From: Acholoe squamosa
Taxonomy: Eukaryota > Annelida > Polychaeta > Phyllodocida > Polynoidae
Length of the DNA: 64,000 bases
Direction of reading: 5' to 3'
Assembly (NCBI GenBank): GCA_949317995.1
Contig: OX439049.1
Coordinates: 14,260,395 to 14,324,394 of the forward strand
The notes under the pieces are model-generated. The model saw nothing but the letters and a program-made list of their open reading frames with translations, was not told the origin of the DNA and ran no database searches. Positions 54,360-64,000 of this stretch are shown here, piece after piece. A program made the translations under genes and the position numbers. Each line of letters begins with the position of its first letter. The stretch's first letter is position 1.

Positions 54360-54944
54360 ACAGACTCTTAACCCACTAATGCAGGAGTGCATCCTGCCAA
54401 CCCTTCACGACGGTATCAGAGCGCTAGGGCTGGCACCATGCATGAATGTAACCCTGGTCATAAGGTGCAGCTTAAGTTATACATGGTTTAGAATGACTCT
54501 TGATCCACAAGGGGGAGACAATTAGATATTTCATGTTATATGTCACATTTCCCCCTAACTCGTATACAGCAGCATGAGGTTCAAGGGGGTTCAGTGCATT
54601 TTTTTTTTTAATATTGAAATTTCATTCAGTAGAAAAAAGTTTGAGGACAAATCCACAAACTCTAGGTGCATCTGATACGGTAGCTTAAAGCCCGGGGTTT
54701 TAAGGTGGATCAAAACGCATGCAATGGCACACAATGAGGATACATCAAAAAGTATACCCCCCTCATAAAGTTAGCCTTTCCTGAGCCTTGAGGTACGTAC
54801 ACATGTGAACTCGAGCAGACTGGAAACTAAAAAAGTCATCTTCAGAGGAACCCAACAAAAAGTAGCTTACAGCCAGCTGTTGGAGACCATGTTAACATGA
54901 GTAGGGTGGGTAGTAAGGAAGGCCAGGGGTGAGGAACCCATGGC
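54360..54944. other. TTAA-family fragment, otherwise no gene seen
   Basis: 54370-54460 has ACCCACTAATGCAGGAGTGC and CCATGCATGAATGTAACCC, family-like words. 54600-54940 is unique AT-rich sequence. Confidence 0.35.
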
Positions 54945-55195
54945 CATTGATCTTCATGATGCATAAATGTAGCCCTGTCGAGTAACTCGCCATGATGCAG
55001 AAATGTATCCCAGATGTAGCCCTGTCGAGTAACTCGCCAGTGCTACATACATGTATCATGCCGACCCTACAGTCTTGATATAATGATAATCCCAGAGGGT
55101 CATCATGATGTATCAATGAGTCTGCTCGCCAGCACTTCATTTCTGTGTTATGACGACCAATGGGCATGGTGCACTCCTGCATTAGTAACCCCTAT
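54945..55195. mobile_element. TTAA-family MITE with duplicated core
   Basis: GTAGCCCTGTCGAGTAACTCGCC occurs twice, at about 54971 and 55017, so one hairpin half has been tandemly duplicated; the other half (GTGCTACATACATGTATCATG) is single. GTCTGCTCGCCAGCACTTC follows as a second core. This is an intermediate that could seed an array. Confidence 0.6.
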
Positions 55196-55378
55196 TTTCC
55201 TGTATACTGTAAATGGGTACAAGTCTATAGGGGAAGGGGTCATCAGTCTTTTGTTCAATGTAAATTCTCTGACCCCCATCAGAATACATAATGCTAAAGG
55301 ATCGTTACAAAATAATTACATGACTTACTGAACTTCATGCTCTTTACGCCCCCATTGTTTTCTTTGTTCTTTTCCCAG

Positions 55379-55435
55379 ACATCGTCAACATCTTCCCCTA
55401 TATTACCACAGAGTACACGTCTACCTCACCCCTCA
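55379..55435 (+). CDS. Candidate internal exon A (57 nt)
   Basis: The best acceptor in the window (CCATTGTTTTCTTTGTTCTTTTCCCAG; positions 55352-55378) and a perfect GTGAGT donor bound 57 nt with no stop in the preferred phase, reading IVNIFPYITTEYTSTSPL. Phase is 1-1, and it joins in frame to exon B at 55902. I cannot name the product. Confidence 0.4.
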
Positions 55436-55714
55436 GTGAGTCTATAGAGGAGCTCTGAGCAGGTTGATGGTGTTTAAAATAGACCACATCAGACCATCCA
55501 TCAGCCTTATTCTTAGCTGCCCTGTATTTTTACCTACACCACGTGGAGGAAGAATTAAGAGGAGGAGTACATAGACACCCCACCCCCTGTCCTCCTCCAG
55601 GTCTATCATATACCTTTCTATCCACCCCCTCCTCAAGGTAAACACTACCCGAAACAGTTAGCTCCTAAACCAGCAGCCGTGAATGACTGTTGTCGATTAG
55701 GTTGTCAAAATATT

Positions 55715-55812
55715 TCTAAGCAGCCCTGTTGAGTTACTGCTCAATGCAGGAATTGAAGCAAACAAATGGGCATAACGCATTCATGTATAATGCAGCTCTT
55801 AAAGATTTAAAG
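55715..55812. mobile_element. TTAA-family fragment (in the intron of the exon pair)
   Basis: AGCCCTGTTGAGTTACTGC, GGGCATAACGCATTCATG and AATGCAGCTCTTAAAG. It lies between candidate exons A and B. Confidence 0.45.
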
Positions 55813-55901
55813 ATTAAGAGAGAGCCCCTATATTCTCATGCTAACCTCACACGCAGCTCTCAGCCTCTCACTTGTTCATGCTGTTCTGTGTGTATATACA
55901 G

Positions 55902-56005
55902 GACATAGAGGGCGCTGTGGTGTCAACCCCAATACCTGGACGTATCTGATCAAAGAGCACCTGGTGACAACTACAAAGTCTGTCTGCATTACTCACAGAT
56001 GTAAG
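55902..56005 (+). CDS. Candidate internal exon B (104 nt, or 99 nt)
   Basis: The acceptor CTGTGTGTATATACAG and donor AAG/GTACAG bound 104 nt; the alternative donor AGAT/GTAAGG gives 99 nt and a symmetric 1-1 phase like exon A. In frame with exon A it reads RHRGRCGVNPNTWTYLIKE and TTTKSVCITHRCK. The three cysteines and 1-1 phase fit an extracellular module, but I recognise no domain. The 466-nt intron between A and B holds a MITE fragment. Confidence 0.35.
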
Positions 56006-56164
56006 GTACAGGGAGCATCCTCAGGTCACAAGGTCTGTGCACCTCCAACCTCTATAAGTGCTAGATGTCCACATCCAGGTGTCTGTTTCTGAGGGAACTA
56101 AGGGCAATAAGGACTGCATACCGTCCTTTACAAATTATGGTATCATTATGTTTACAGGTTCCCT

Positions 56165-56330
56165 TCATGCATAACTCCTGTCCTGGTGAGCAACTCAACA
56201 TGGCTTCATCCATTCATAAATCCAACCCTATGGGATTGACACACCCCAGGAGAGTCAGCATGATTTACCGATGCTGTAGCGATGAGTCTACTGCATTGGT
56301 TCATTATGACGAAGGGGCACCATGCATACA
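56165..56330. mobile_element. TTAA-family fragment
   Basis: CATGCATAACTCCTGTCCTGG with GAGCAACTCAACATGGC, then ATTTACCGATGCTGTAGCG with GATGAGTCTACTGCATTGG and TTCATTATGACGAAGG. Another fragment lies at 56715-56790 (CAACACGATGCCCCAGTGC and CGTAGTGCATTGATACATCC). Confidence 0.5.
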
Positions 56331-56793
56331 CGAGTACCGAGGACACTTGAAATGCCACGTGTTCATATACAGTCGGCCCTTGCTTCCTCGACCCTTTGAT
56401 TCCTCAGATCCCTCATTACCTCAGACAGGATGTGCAACTCCCTCTATATATTCTATTATATTTGGACTTGAATCCTCGGATAATTTGCTTCCTCAGACAA
56501 TTTCCCTTGCATTTTCAAAATCTGAGAAAGCAAGGTCTGACTGTATCCATCATAGAATATCCTGTTTACCAGGGTAACTGTGAATTGCTCCATGCACTCT
56601 AGATCTTCCATGACCGCATTGGGCTTTATGACATGCACGATACCAATGTATTAATAGTGAAGAGAATCTCCTCAAAGCTGTATACACACAACATGCGGAT
56701 CCTACAGGGTAGAAATGCCTTCAATGGGTCAACACGATGCCCCAGTGCATGGCGGACAGAACGACTCACCCGTAGTGCATTGATACATCCTGA

Positions 56794-56942
56794 CAGTGGC
56801 GGATCCAGGATTCTGAAAAGGAGGGGGCGAGTCCCTTGTGTCATACCATATTTTAGGCTAAATTTTAGGGTTAAAGGAGGCAATTAAACTCCTAACTACT
56901 GACAAAACGGAGAGGGTGTGCCCCCGTCTGTATCTACCACTA
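56794..56942. mobile_element. CAGTGGCGGATCCAGG MITE (third location)
   Basis: CAGTGGCGGATCCAGGATTC at the left; the right end GTATCTACCACTACC is decayed. The interior AATTAAACTCCTAACTACTG corresponds to TTAAACTCTTAAGTACTG of the 49670 copy. It interrupts TTAA-family sequence at 56715-56790. Confidence 0.65.
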
Positions 56943-56956
56943 CCAGGTCCTGTACT

Positions 56957-57200
56957 TAAAGGGTTATGTGTAATAACCCTTTAAGTGTTGTTATAACCCT
57001 GCTGGGCGAAGCCAGGGTGCATTATCCATAATGCTGCGTTCTGATTGGCTGATTGACCATGCAATATCTAGATGGATAATGCACTCCCAGCACAGGAGGT
57101 CAACTTCATCTCACATTTAGACTTCACAATTGATCAATATTCATATGTTGTCAGGTGGCTGATGGGTTATTTTTCTGTGTTATAACGGGAATAATGCACT
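56957..57200. mobile_element. Palindrome-ended repeat with GGGTTATAAC words
   Basis: AAGGGTTATGTGTAATAACCCTT (56959-56981) is a near-perfect palindrome. GGGTGCATTATCCATAATGC and GATGGATAATGCACTCCCAG are inverted partners about 60 bp apart. The right edge is TTATAACGGGAATAATGCAC. No target duplication was identified. Confidence 0.5.
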
Positions 57201-57245
57201 TGGTCATGGCTGCCGTCATACTCTAGACTGTATTGAGGACCAATG

Positions 57246-57535
57246 TACTCATCCATAAGCAAATGTCCACGACCATGGAATATTTTTGCACCGTATTCCC
57301 CTCGGTGGTGCTGCCCATATTCCACGAAGCCATATAATTTGCATTTATGCTATGGCTACACAGGTTTGAAAGCTTTTAAATAAAGAAATTCAACAATATA
57401 TAGCTGTTTTTATTGCAGCAGGTCACGTGATCATCAGCCATTGAATACAGGCACATTGTATTCCATTCCCCCATTGAATACGACATGTCCAGTACTGTTC
57501 TATAGTAACGGTTGTATCTGCCATGGCATAAAATA
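57246..57535. mobile_element. Second copy of the 4966-5310 MITE, internally deleted
   Basis: CCATAAGCAAATGTCCACGA, CACCGTATTCCCCTCGGTG, TTGCATTTATGCTATGGC, TTTAAATAAAGAAA, CATTGAATACAGGCACATTG and GCCATGGCATAAAATAG follow the order of the 4966 copy. The 3' arm of the internal hairpin is largely missing. GGTCACGTGATC at 57421 is an E-box palindrome specific to this copy. Confidence 0.65.
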
Positions 57536-58591
57536 GCAATGGACTCATCCAATAGCGGCCTTTAAAGGGTTAGCCTAAGGCCCTTACATGTGCCTTCATA
57601 TAACATGATTACCTTAATGGACCTACTATTAATCAAAGGCCGATATAATGACGCCTACTTGGCAGTAGTTAGTGAAGAAAAAAGATGGACGAAATGAGAT
57701 TTCACACTCATTATGTTGCACATAAATAACCCATGATAGGAATAGTGGAGTTAGATACCACAAAGATTACTACAATTACATAGGTTGTTTAAATAGATTA
57801 CTGTCATGAATCTCCATTACAGCCGACGTGAGCTTAATGGTAGAAAAGGCAGAAATCATCAGGGTTCGGTCACCTTTCTGCAGGCAATTAATGTTGATCA
57901 TCTTATATCACAAATCTAAAACAAATGATAGAAATTCTTGCAAAAGCAGTAAAAGAAACCTTTCATATTCACTATGATTATATCCAACAAAGTCAAAATT
58001 ATTAAATTCTGACTGGTGTTTCGGCCAGAATAACACAGGACTTCCTACACATGTATCGGCAGACCTAAATGCTCCCCCACCCACACATGAGCACACGCCC
58101 AATATATTATTAGCCTGATCAATTATCAATCAACAAGCTGCCCCAGGGGGATTGGACCTTAATAGGTGGTGGATCATAGGTCGTAATGTAGTTATATTAA
58201 TAGGTCCTCAGGGCTATATCTAGCGGCATTGGCTGATATATAATCAATGAGACACAATATTAGCAGGCCGTCAAACCAATCCATCAACAAGTAGGACAGT
58301 ATTGATAGAAAAGTCCATACATATGCCACTCGAAAAATGAAAAGAAAACGTCACTGTGCCATGAAAAATGTGATAAAAAAAATAATGGTGTTTTCCTTTC
58401 TATCATGTTTTCTTTCTTGTTTCTAAAGGACAGGCTGATTAGGGCGGCTTGAAATCATGCTGCTGTTGGTAGTAGAGTTTGGCGCAATTTTCAATCCTTT
58501 AAAAATAGTTATTATTTTCAGATATCATTCCTGAAACAATAAGCTTCAATCCCATCCCAAATATGACCATGTTTTGTCATTCTAATATGAA
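57536..58591. other. No supported gene
   Basis: GCGGCCTTTAAAGGGTTAGCC at 57556 is a lone TTAA-family terminus. The rest is AT-rich unique DNA. Confidence 0.35.
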
Positions 58592-58836
58592 CAGAGATGT
58601 CAGTTCGATATTTGGCGAAACTCTGAAAATTATTTTTGGGCACTTCAAAAGTGGGGTTATACCCTAATCAGAGTGACAAATACCTTCAAAATTAATCACT
58701 TAGGGTTTGGTGTATCTTTAAGGATTGTCAGAATTATAAAATATTCATTTTAAAATTTTTTTCTTATTATTTCTGTAGTAAAATATCACCTTTGAAACTC
58801 TGAAATCAGAGAAAATCTGAAACTCTGACATCTCTG
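58592..58836. mobile_element. CATCTCTG MITE (245 bp) with target duplication TATGAA
   Basis: CAGAGATGTCAG at the left and CTGACATCTCTG at the right are perfect inverted ends, flanked by TATGAA at 58586-58591 and 58837-58842. The subterminal box is CTCTGAAATCAGAGAAAATC, the exact counterpart of CCCTGAAATCAGGGAAATCC in the CATCCCTG copies with C changed to T (and G to A). Longest member of the group here. Confidence 0.88.
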
Positions 58837-59617
58837 TATGAATTTGTGTAAAAAAAAAAAAGAAATCCAAGAGCGATCCCAATCGTCTCCTTGATTCTAG
58901 ATGGAGATGGGATCAAAATATAATACTCTTCTGAAACCAAAGATTCTTGGTGTGCATTGAGTCTGGAAAACGTTTGCTAAAACCAGTAAAATCTAGCAAA
59001 ACCTTCTGCCCTACCCTTTGGCCTTATCAGGTCACTAAACCCCATCCTTAAACCACATGGCATTATGGAGAACTAAGGAATGTCTAAAAACACTCCAGGA
59101 GGTAAACGTCGCCGCTTTTGGTATATGGAAGGTCGGTGGTATAGGAGAAGTAGAGACATCCCAGTTGGAAATTGTGGTAATATGACGCACTCAGACGCTA
59201 AATAAGATTCTACTGACTTAACACATCTATTTCTGAATGCAGGGAAAAACTGGTACATTACACTGCAGTGAAAATGGAATGGGATCTCCTAGGTAGCAAT
59301 AAATACATCACATGAATCTCTTTCTCTTTATCTTGGGATTCACATAAATTTGTTCATTTTTCTTCAAGTTTCTGCTCCCCAAATTGCCACAGGTCTTTTC
59401 TAACCGTCTGGGCCATCTGTTCACTATAAGGCCACCTAAGACAAAGAAACATGCCCCTCTCCCCTCCTCCCAGTCCAATATGGCTGCCCCCTAGAGGCGT
59501 GCTCCTGGCGTTTTAGCTGGAGGTGAGTTTGACCTTGAGACGACCTTGTCTCAACCATTTCTCTCCAGTGCCCCGACCTGCTGACGTCCCCCCCCATCCA
59601 CACATCTACTCCCCTAA
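58837..59617. other. No supported gene
   Basis: Poly-A at 58850-58861, then unique sequence. CCAATATGGCTGCCCCCTAG near 59475 is a YY1-like word without a visible gene start. Confidence 0.3.
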
Positions 59618-59865
59618 CCCTTTAGGGCCTGCACGATGCCAGCTGATGCCTCCCTGTCCTAGGTTCATCTTCCTTAATCGCCATAATGCACCGACCCAGC
59701 ACTGACGAGTCTACTTGTCAGCACTGCATTTTGTGTCCTATCAATCCTTAGGGAGAGTATCAACCCTTAATGTCAGGCATAATAAGATATCAGGACAGGC
59801 AATGGACCATGATGACCCAATGGACAAAGTGAATTAAAATACTATGCAGCTCTCAAAGATCTCCC
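59618..59865. mobile_element. TTAA-family MITE
   Basis: AACCCTTTAGGGCCTGCACG at the left, ATGCACCGACCCAGCACTG paired with GTCAGCACTGCATTTTGTG in the core, and TATGCAGCTCTCAAAG at the right. Confidence 0.6.
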
Positions 59866-59922
59866 CTAGCGGCCAGCCTCCTCAAACCGGATATTGAGGA
59901 CTCAGGCAGCCTACCTTCCAGT

Positions 59923-60099
59923 ACGCATGCGTTACAAGGACCAATCACATGGCTCATATCGGGCGGTCAGTGGCGCTGTGCTCCAGCCCTTCAGTCGCCA
60001 TGACATCTCCATTACCATGGCAACCAGGGTAATATCCCTCAGTGCTATCTGGGGTAGGCTACAATGGCGCTATGAGGGGCTGCTTGTTGCTATGGGGAG
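59923..60099 (+). promoter_or_regulatory. NRF1 + CCAAT + X-box cluster with possible first exon
   Basis: ACGCATGCGT (59923-59932) matches the NRF1 palindrome, ACCAATCACATG (59940) contains CCAAT, and ATTACCATGGCAAC (60011-60024) resembles the RFX X-box (GTTRCCATGGYAAC). The ATG inside the X-box (60017) opens a frame of 27 codons, with ISLSAIWGRLQWRYEGLLVA inside, to a donor AG/GTAACC at 60100. RFX sites are enriched at ciliary genes. The gene itself, if any, is not identified. Confidence 0.3.
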
Positions 60100-60477
60100 G
60101 TAACCAATGGTAACGGATGAGACCCTGAGGGCGCGGTGCCAATGCTATCTTGGCCTTACTCAGAGCAGTCCAAGATCAGTTCTGAGACCTGCCATAGGCG
60201 GCAGCACTGCATTGGGGTTATTTATGGGCAACCAATTAACAGCAGGTCACGCCTGACACAGGGCACCAATATTTAAGACAGAAATTGTGTATTCTATCAT
60301 GGGCTGATGACGGGGCTGATGAGTTAACTATCGAATCTACCGTCAGATATATCCTCTATCTCTAAAACTGTTTGTTATGTCTACTGGCTCCAGATATATT
60401 TATTCTGTGGTACAACAAATTGTCAGACTCTACCTTGATATGCATCGTGGCCACATAGATTTTAATTACACTTAACC

Positions 60478-60958
60478 GCTTAAGGGCTCCATAGTGCTTG
60501 AATCCAATAGGATCATTTATCACCATGATGCATGTAACTGGGCGGATATGATCCTGGGTGCATGGCATGGTGCACCAATGAAGTTCTTACGAGTAGAGCT
60601 ACCAGCTCTTCACTGGTGCATCATTATGCCAAAGGAACACAACATGAACCTGGGCAGAGACGTAGGAAGCAAATCTTCATTTGGGGGAGGGGGGGGGCAG
60701 TTGGGGGGCTGACCACAACCACCCTGAATTGTCGGCTTAAGGGTGATGACGCCTATACATACGTGGATAGAATTTTATAGAATAGCAATTTTGGGGAATT
60801 TTAGACATGAGTTGAGGCTCAGGCCCCCATTTTTATTTTTTTTTTGGGGGGGGGCATACTCAGGCCCCCCTTCCTTTGTGATTGGGGGGCCCTCCTACCC
60901 CCCCCCTTTTCCTACGCCCCTGCTGGGGCATCATGCAGCCCCTGAATGGTTACCCTGC
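60478..60958. mobile_element. TTAA-family MITE split by another MITE
   Basis: The left part (CCGCTTAAGGGCTCCATAGTG, TGGTGCACCAATGAAGTTC with TTCACTGGTGCATCATTATG) runs to CATGAACCTGGG. The right part resumes at CTGGGGCATCATGCAGCCCC and ends CTGAATGGTTACCC. The 268-bp element at 60655-60922 sits between. Confidence 0.65.
60655..60922. mobile_element. Nested MITE with CAGGGGCGTAGGAA-type ends
   Basis: The left end CAGAGACGTAGGAAGCAAAT and right end CCTTTTCCTACGCCCCTG are imperfect inverted repeats. CTGGG is duplicated at 60650-60654 and 60923-60927. G-rich (9 and 10 G) and C-rich runs lie just inside each end. It inserted into a pre-existing TTAA-family copy. Confidence 0.75.
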
Positions 60959-61189
60959 TGACCCATAGAAGCCCCATAGAACCTGCTGCTTGGTCTGTGT
61001 GTGTGTGTGCACAGAGGGTAGCATACAGGTCTGTGGTTGATGAGGCCAGTCCTTATCTAATCGCCCTGTTATTCCATGCTATATGGCACCAGATAATAGT
61101 ATAGATTGTATTAGATAACACCAATCAGTCCACTGCTGAGTGCATGAGTGCCTGGGTGATTACAAACAGTATACGGTAGCTTCTGGTCA

Positions 61190-61890
61190 TCCACTAATTC
61201 ACCTACTGCAAACACTCTATAGGGCAACTGTAGCTACTACATGTAGTCACCATGGCATTCATCCATTGATACGACATTACCAATCAACTGATGACATTAC
61301 CCATCAACTGCCATGGCGCTATGCACCTTGACAACAGCAGCTACAGTAGTTACTGAGGCATCTACTAGTCAGCATGACAACAGTGTAACTGGTTGCCATG
61401 GCATCTAGCAGCTTGCATAGCGACAGTTACAAAATGTGGTTGCCATGGTATCTAAAAGTATGCATGACAACAGCAGCTGATTCTTTTTACCAATATGCAT
61501 GAAAGAAAGTGATTGAAGATAAAAGAAAAATCCCTGATAACTCTATTAGGTCCCTTCAAATATAGTTTCTTGTATAAGTAATGTGTCCTCCTTTGAAACA
61601 TTAAATCAGTATGCATGACACTCCTGAGTGACTGACTGCCATGGCAGAAAGCAGTGGTCATCAACATGGCAAAAAACTATTTACATGAAAACAGGGATCT
61701 TTTGTCATGGTATTTAACAAGTGAAATAGCAACTGCCTCTCCTGGTATTCAGTGGTTGCCTAGAATGCAGAAACTGGGAACATGGCATTTACTAGTCGAC
61801 ATAGCAAAAAGCTACAGTCCAGTGGCCATGGTATTAACCCCGGTATTATCCAATTGACATGATATCAGCATCTGGTCATCATGGCTTCCA
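61190..61890. repeat. Degenerate ~50-60-bp array of GTTGCCATGGCA words
   Basis: GGTTGCCATGGCATCTA and relatives (CACCATGGCATTCA, TGCCATGGCGCTATG, GGTTGCCATGGTATCT, TGCCATGGCAGAAA, GTGGCCATGGTATTAA, CATCATGGCTTCC) recur roughly every 50-70 bp. They alternate with GCATGACAACAGCAGCT-like words. Each box is a half or near-full RFX X-box (GTTGCCATGGCAAC). An old minisatellite is the simplest explanation; clustered RFX binding is an alternative. Confidence 0.6.
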
Positions 61891-63137
61891 CCATTTAATA
61901 AGAGAACAACAAGCAGTTGTCAATGGAAGGCATTGCGTAGTATTCCCCTACTAACCACATCAGTTTTACTAGACCACACAGAGCAATTCCTTGCTAATCT
62001 TTCCTAGACACACCACTATACGGGGTTTAGATGTATGACCCTACTATCTGCTCAGCCTTTGGTTTCACTGAGGTCACTTGTGGCTTCCACATATAGGTTA
62101 GCAGCAATGTGGAGCAGCATCATATATTGGTCGTGTCCTAATTTCTCTGAACACCCCCCCCCCCTCACCACCTAAAAACCTGTGTGCCAACAGATGGCAT
62201 AGTCTCATTTAGCTCCCCTTCTCACTGTTGAGTCTTAATTCTTTTCTTCTTTTAGATCTATCAAATCAAGACAATTATAAGTTTGATGAACAGAATGAAT
62301 ATAGTAAAACTATCATTTTCCTCCAAGAAAATGTGCAGCTTATACGTGGGTTTTTACAGTAAGCAAATTATCTTATCCTATTTTCCCACAACTCTCCTAC
62401 AATTATCTTTTTCTGCATTCATTGCTTTTTTAGGAGGTGAGGGGACATATCCCTTTGATATGTTTTTATTGTCTGTCACTACTAGATGCCCATGACCCTT
62501 CTGGATCGAATTGTTTATATTTGTTTGTCATATTAGACATGTCATCAGAGGGCTATGGGGGTTGACCAATTACTGGCAGTTCATCAAGAATTGCAAATAC
62601 AATAATGGCCTGAATAACAAAGGTTCTCCATGTATCTAATATCCTATTAAATAAATGTACCTGGCATTCACCCAGATATCTGCATGTGAGTCAGCAACTT
62701 GGCTCAGTACTATGCTAAAAAAACCAATATAATCACTAGTTAATTGTTAGTACATGCCCAATGATAGTTAATGATATATTGATCTATTCCTACAATGGAC
62801 ATATGATATCATAATAACATGTATGCACTGCTCCATTCTACTTACCAAGTGCTCAGCAATCACTTTAGAAACACCAACTTACCTGGAACAGAGAGAAGAA
62901 TCATCTAGTACAAATGTAAACAGATCACATGAGGAATTTAAATACTAAATAAGTATGTAACATGGATAGTTTAACTCCCTGACATGGATAATTACCAACT
63001 ACCTTTGTATGAATTTTCTTAATAATCACATCATTTCCTTTGAAGATCTTGCACATCATATTTCAATCGTGCATATGGTTGGCAGCTAGGCCAAACAGAA
63101 AAGTTATGTGTTTCAGATAACATGCTGAAAAGAATTA
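61891..63137. other. No supported gene
   Basis: AT-rich sequence. 62846-62882 on the minus strand has splice-like borders (CTCTCTGTTCCAG / GTAAGTAG) but stops in all three frames. A short forward open frame near 62283-62495 has no domain. Confidence 0.35.
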
Positions 63138-63825
63138 CCGTAATGCCTGGTGTATAAGGCACGTCTTTTACAAGAGGATGCGCCTTATAGAAGCAGAATT
63201 ATTAAGGAGAGATTTTTCTTTAAAATTACCTCAATAATCCTTTGACCCTGAATTGTGGTAAAACAAGATAGGGGAGGTTTATAAGGCGCGTCTTTCACAA
63301 GAGGATGCACCCGAAGTGCGCCTTATAGAAGCAGAATTATTTAGGAGAGATTTTTCTTTAAAATTACCTCAATAATCCTTTGACCCTGAATTGTGGTAAA
63401 ACAAGATAGGGGAGGTTTATAAGGCGCGTCTTTCACAAGAGGATGCACCCGAAGTGCGCCTTATAGAAGCAGAATTATTTAGGAGAGATTTTTCTTTAAA
63501 ATTACCTCAATAATCCTTTGACCCTGAATTGTGGTAAAACAAGATAGGGGAGGTTTATAAGGCGCGTCTTTCACAAGAGGATGCACCCGAAGTGCGCCTT
63601 ATAGAAGCAGAATTATTTAGGAGAGATTTTTCTTTAAAATTACCTCAATAATCCTTTGACCCTGAATTGTGGTAAAACAAGATAGGGGAGGCCCCATTGG
63701 TCATTGAATTTTGAAAATCCGTTGCTTAGAACAAAAATTATGACATTATTTATTTTTACATTCGCACCTGCAAAGTCTGGGTGTGGCTTATACGCAAGGT
63801 GCGCCTTATACGCTAGGTATTACGA
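63138..63825. mobile_element. TA-flanked DNA element with internal 138-bp tandem repeat
   Basis: The ends CCGTAATGCCTGGTGTATAA and TTATACGCTAGGTATTACGA are inverted repeats of about 25 bp continuing into GGCGC, bordered by TA at 63136-63137 and 63826-63827. This fits a Tc1/mariner or pogo-type target. The interior from 63156 is four tandem units. The single-copy right portion (AATCCGTTGCTTAGAAC to CAAAGTCTGGGTGTGGC) completes the 688-bp element. No transposase is encoded. Confidence 0.8.
63156..63690. repeat. 138-bp tandem units (4 copies, first lacks 11 bp)
   Basis: Unit starts are 63156, 63283, 63421 and 63559. The first is 127 bp because it lacks CACCCGAAGTG; the others are 138 bp and virtually identical. 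Every unit begins AAGGCGCGTCTTTCACAAG and contains GTGCGCCTTATAGAAGC, so terminal-repeat words are reiterated inside the element. The near-identity implies recent expansion. After 63825 only a short AT-rich unique stretch remains. Confidence 0.93.
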
Positions 63826-64000
63826 TAGGTAAGAAGGTCGGATTTTTTAAAAAATAATTAATTGCTAAAAAGACTTGCAATGAGACACGGTGACTTAGGG
63901 GTGAGTTGTGGCGACTCAGGGATGACTAAACTGACTGAAAACGTGGCCAAAACCCTAAAATATTTGTTTTCAGAAACGGAGAAAAAAAAGTCGGCCCTGT

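Noticed and set aside
62846-62882. Minus-strand micro-exon sharing GTAAGTTGGTG with 38119-38165
   Set aside because: It stops in all three frames; the shared 11-mer after an AG is probably a donor-like coincidence or an old repeat.
1-64000. rRNA genes, tRNA genes, or retroviral/LINE coding regions
   Set aside because: No cloverleaf with A/B boxes, rRNA core words, reverse transcriptase or integrase motifs were recognised by eye; a covariance or profile search could still find a degraded copy.

Overview
This is non-coding-rich animal nuclear DNA. There are no dense operons and no convincing long gene. Most of the 64 kb is layered mobile-element debris and minisatellites, with a few candidate exons bounded by GT/AG splice signals. 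A SINE-like retroposon with an (ACTC)n tail, many short inverted-repeat (MITE-type) elements, and promoter-like NRF1, ETS, CCAAT, E-box and X-box clusters suggest a marine invertebrate. The SINE tail resembles tails I associate with lophotrochozoans (molluscs and relatives), but the species and phylum cannot be fixed from this window.

Layout. 0-10 kb: promoter-like GC-rich DNA, a 78-bp minisatellite (about 1441-2425), old SINE and MITE copies, a double hairpin (7269-7493) and an exact 12 x 65-bp array (8431-9210). 10-18 kb: two adjoining arrays (40-bp and 75-bp units), then a mosaic in which SINEs with 10-13-bp target duplications sit inside older TTAA elements, plus a 1.2-kb inverted-repeat unit. 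18.5-25.2 kb: a 6.6-kb imperfect palindrome (foldback) with nested G/C-run MITEs and three internal ~180-bp tandem units per arm. 25-36 kb: three candidate terminal exons (25485-25529 +, 29673-29878 -, 31864-32112 +), several MITEs and a TA-flanked element with about 20 GGGAGTC boxes. 36-44.5 kb: a 31-bp array, an (AT)n(GT)n tract, elements dense in TGATCAC or GAAGCCA, and a 23-bp array open in all three forward frames. 44.5-60 kb: promoter-like patches, MITEs, a clean TTA-flanked element at 52008-52327 and a phase-compatible exon pair at 55379/55902. 60-64 kb: a nested MITE, an array of GTTGCCATGGCA-like boxes, and a TA-flanked element whose interior is a 138-bp tandem repeat.

The strongest biology concerns the mobile elements. 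(1) A MITE group with CAGGGATG or CAGAGATG ends and 6-bp target duplications has subterminal boxes that change together with the termini. (2) A TTAA-flanked, hairpin-cored family is the oldest layer, and two independent minisatellites expand inside copies of it. (3) The foldback contains a small TTAA MITE in one arm with its empty site in the other. Genes, if real, appear only as scattered exons separated by repeat-filled introns; their products were not recognised. All coordinates and similarities were read by eye.
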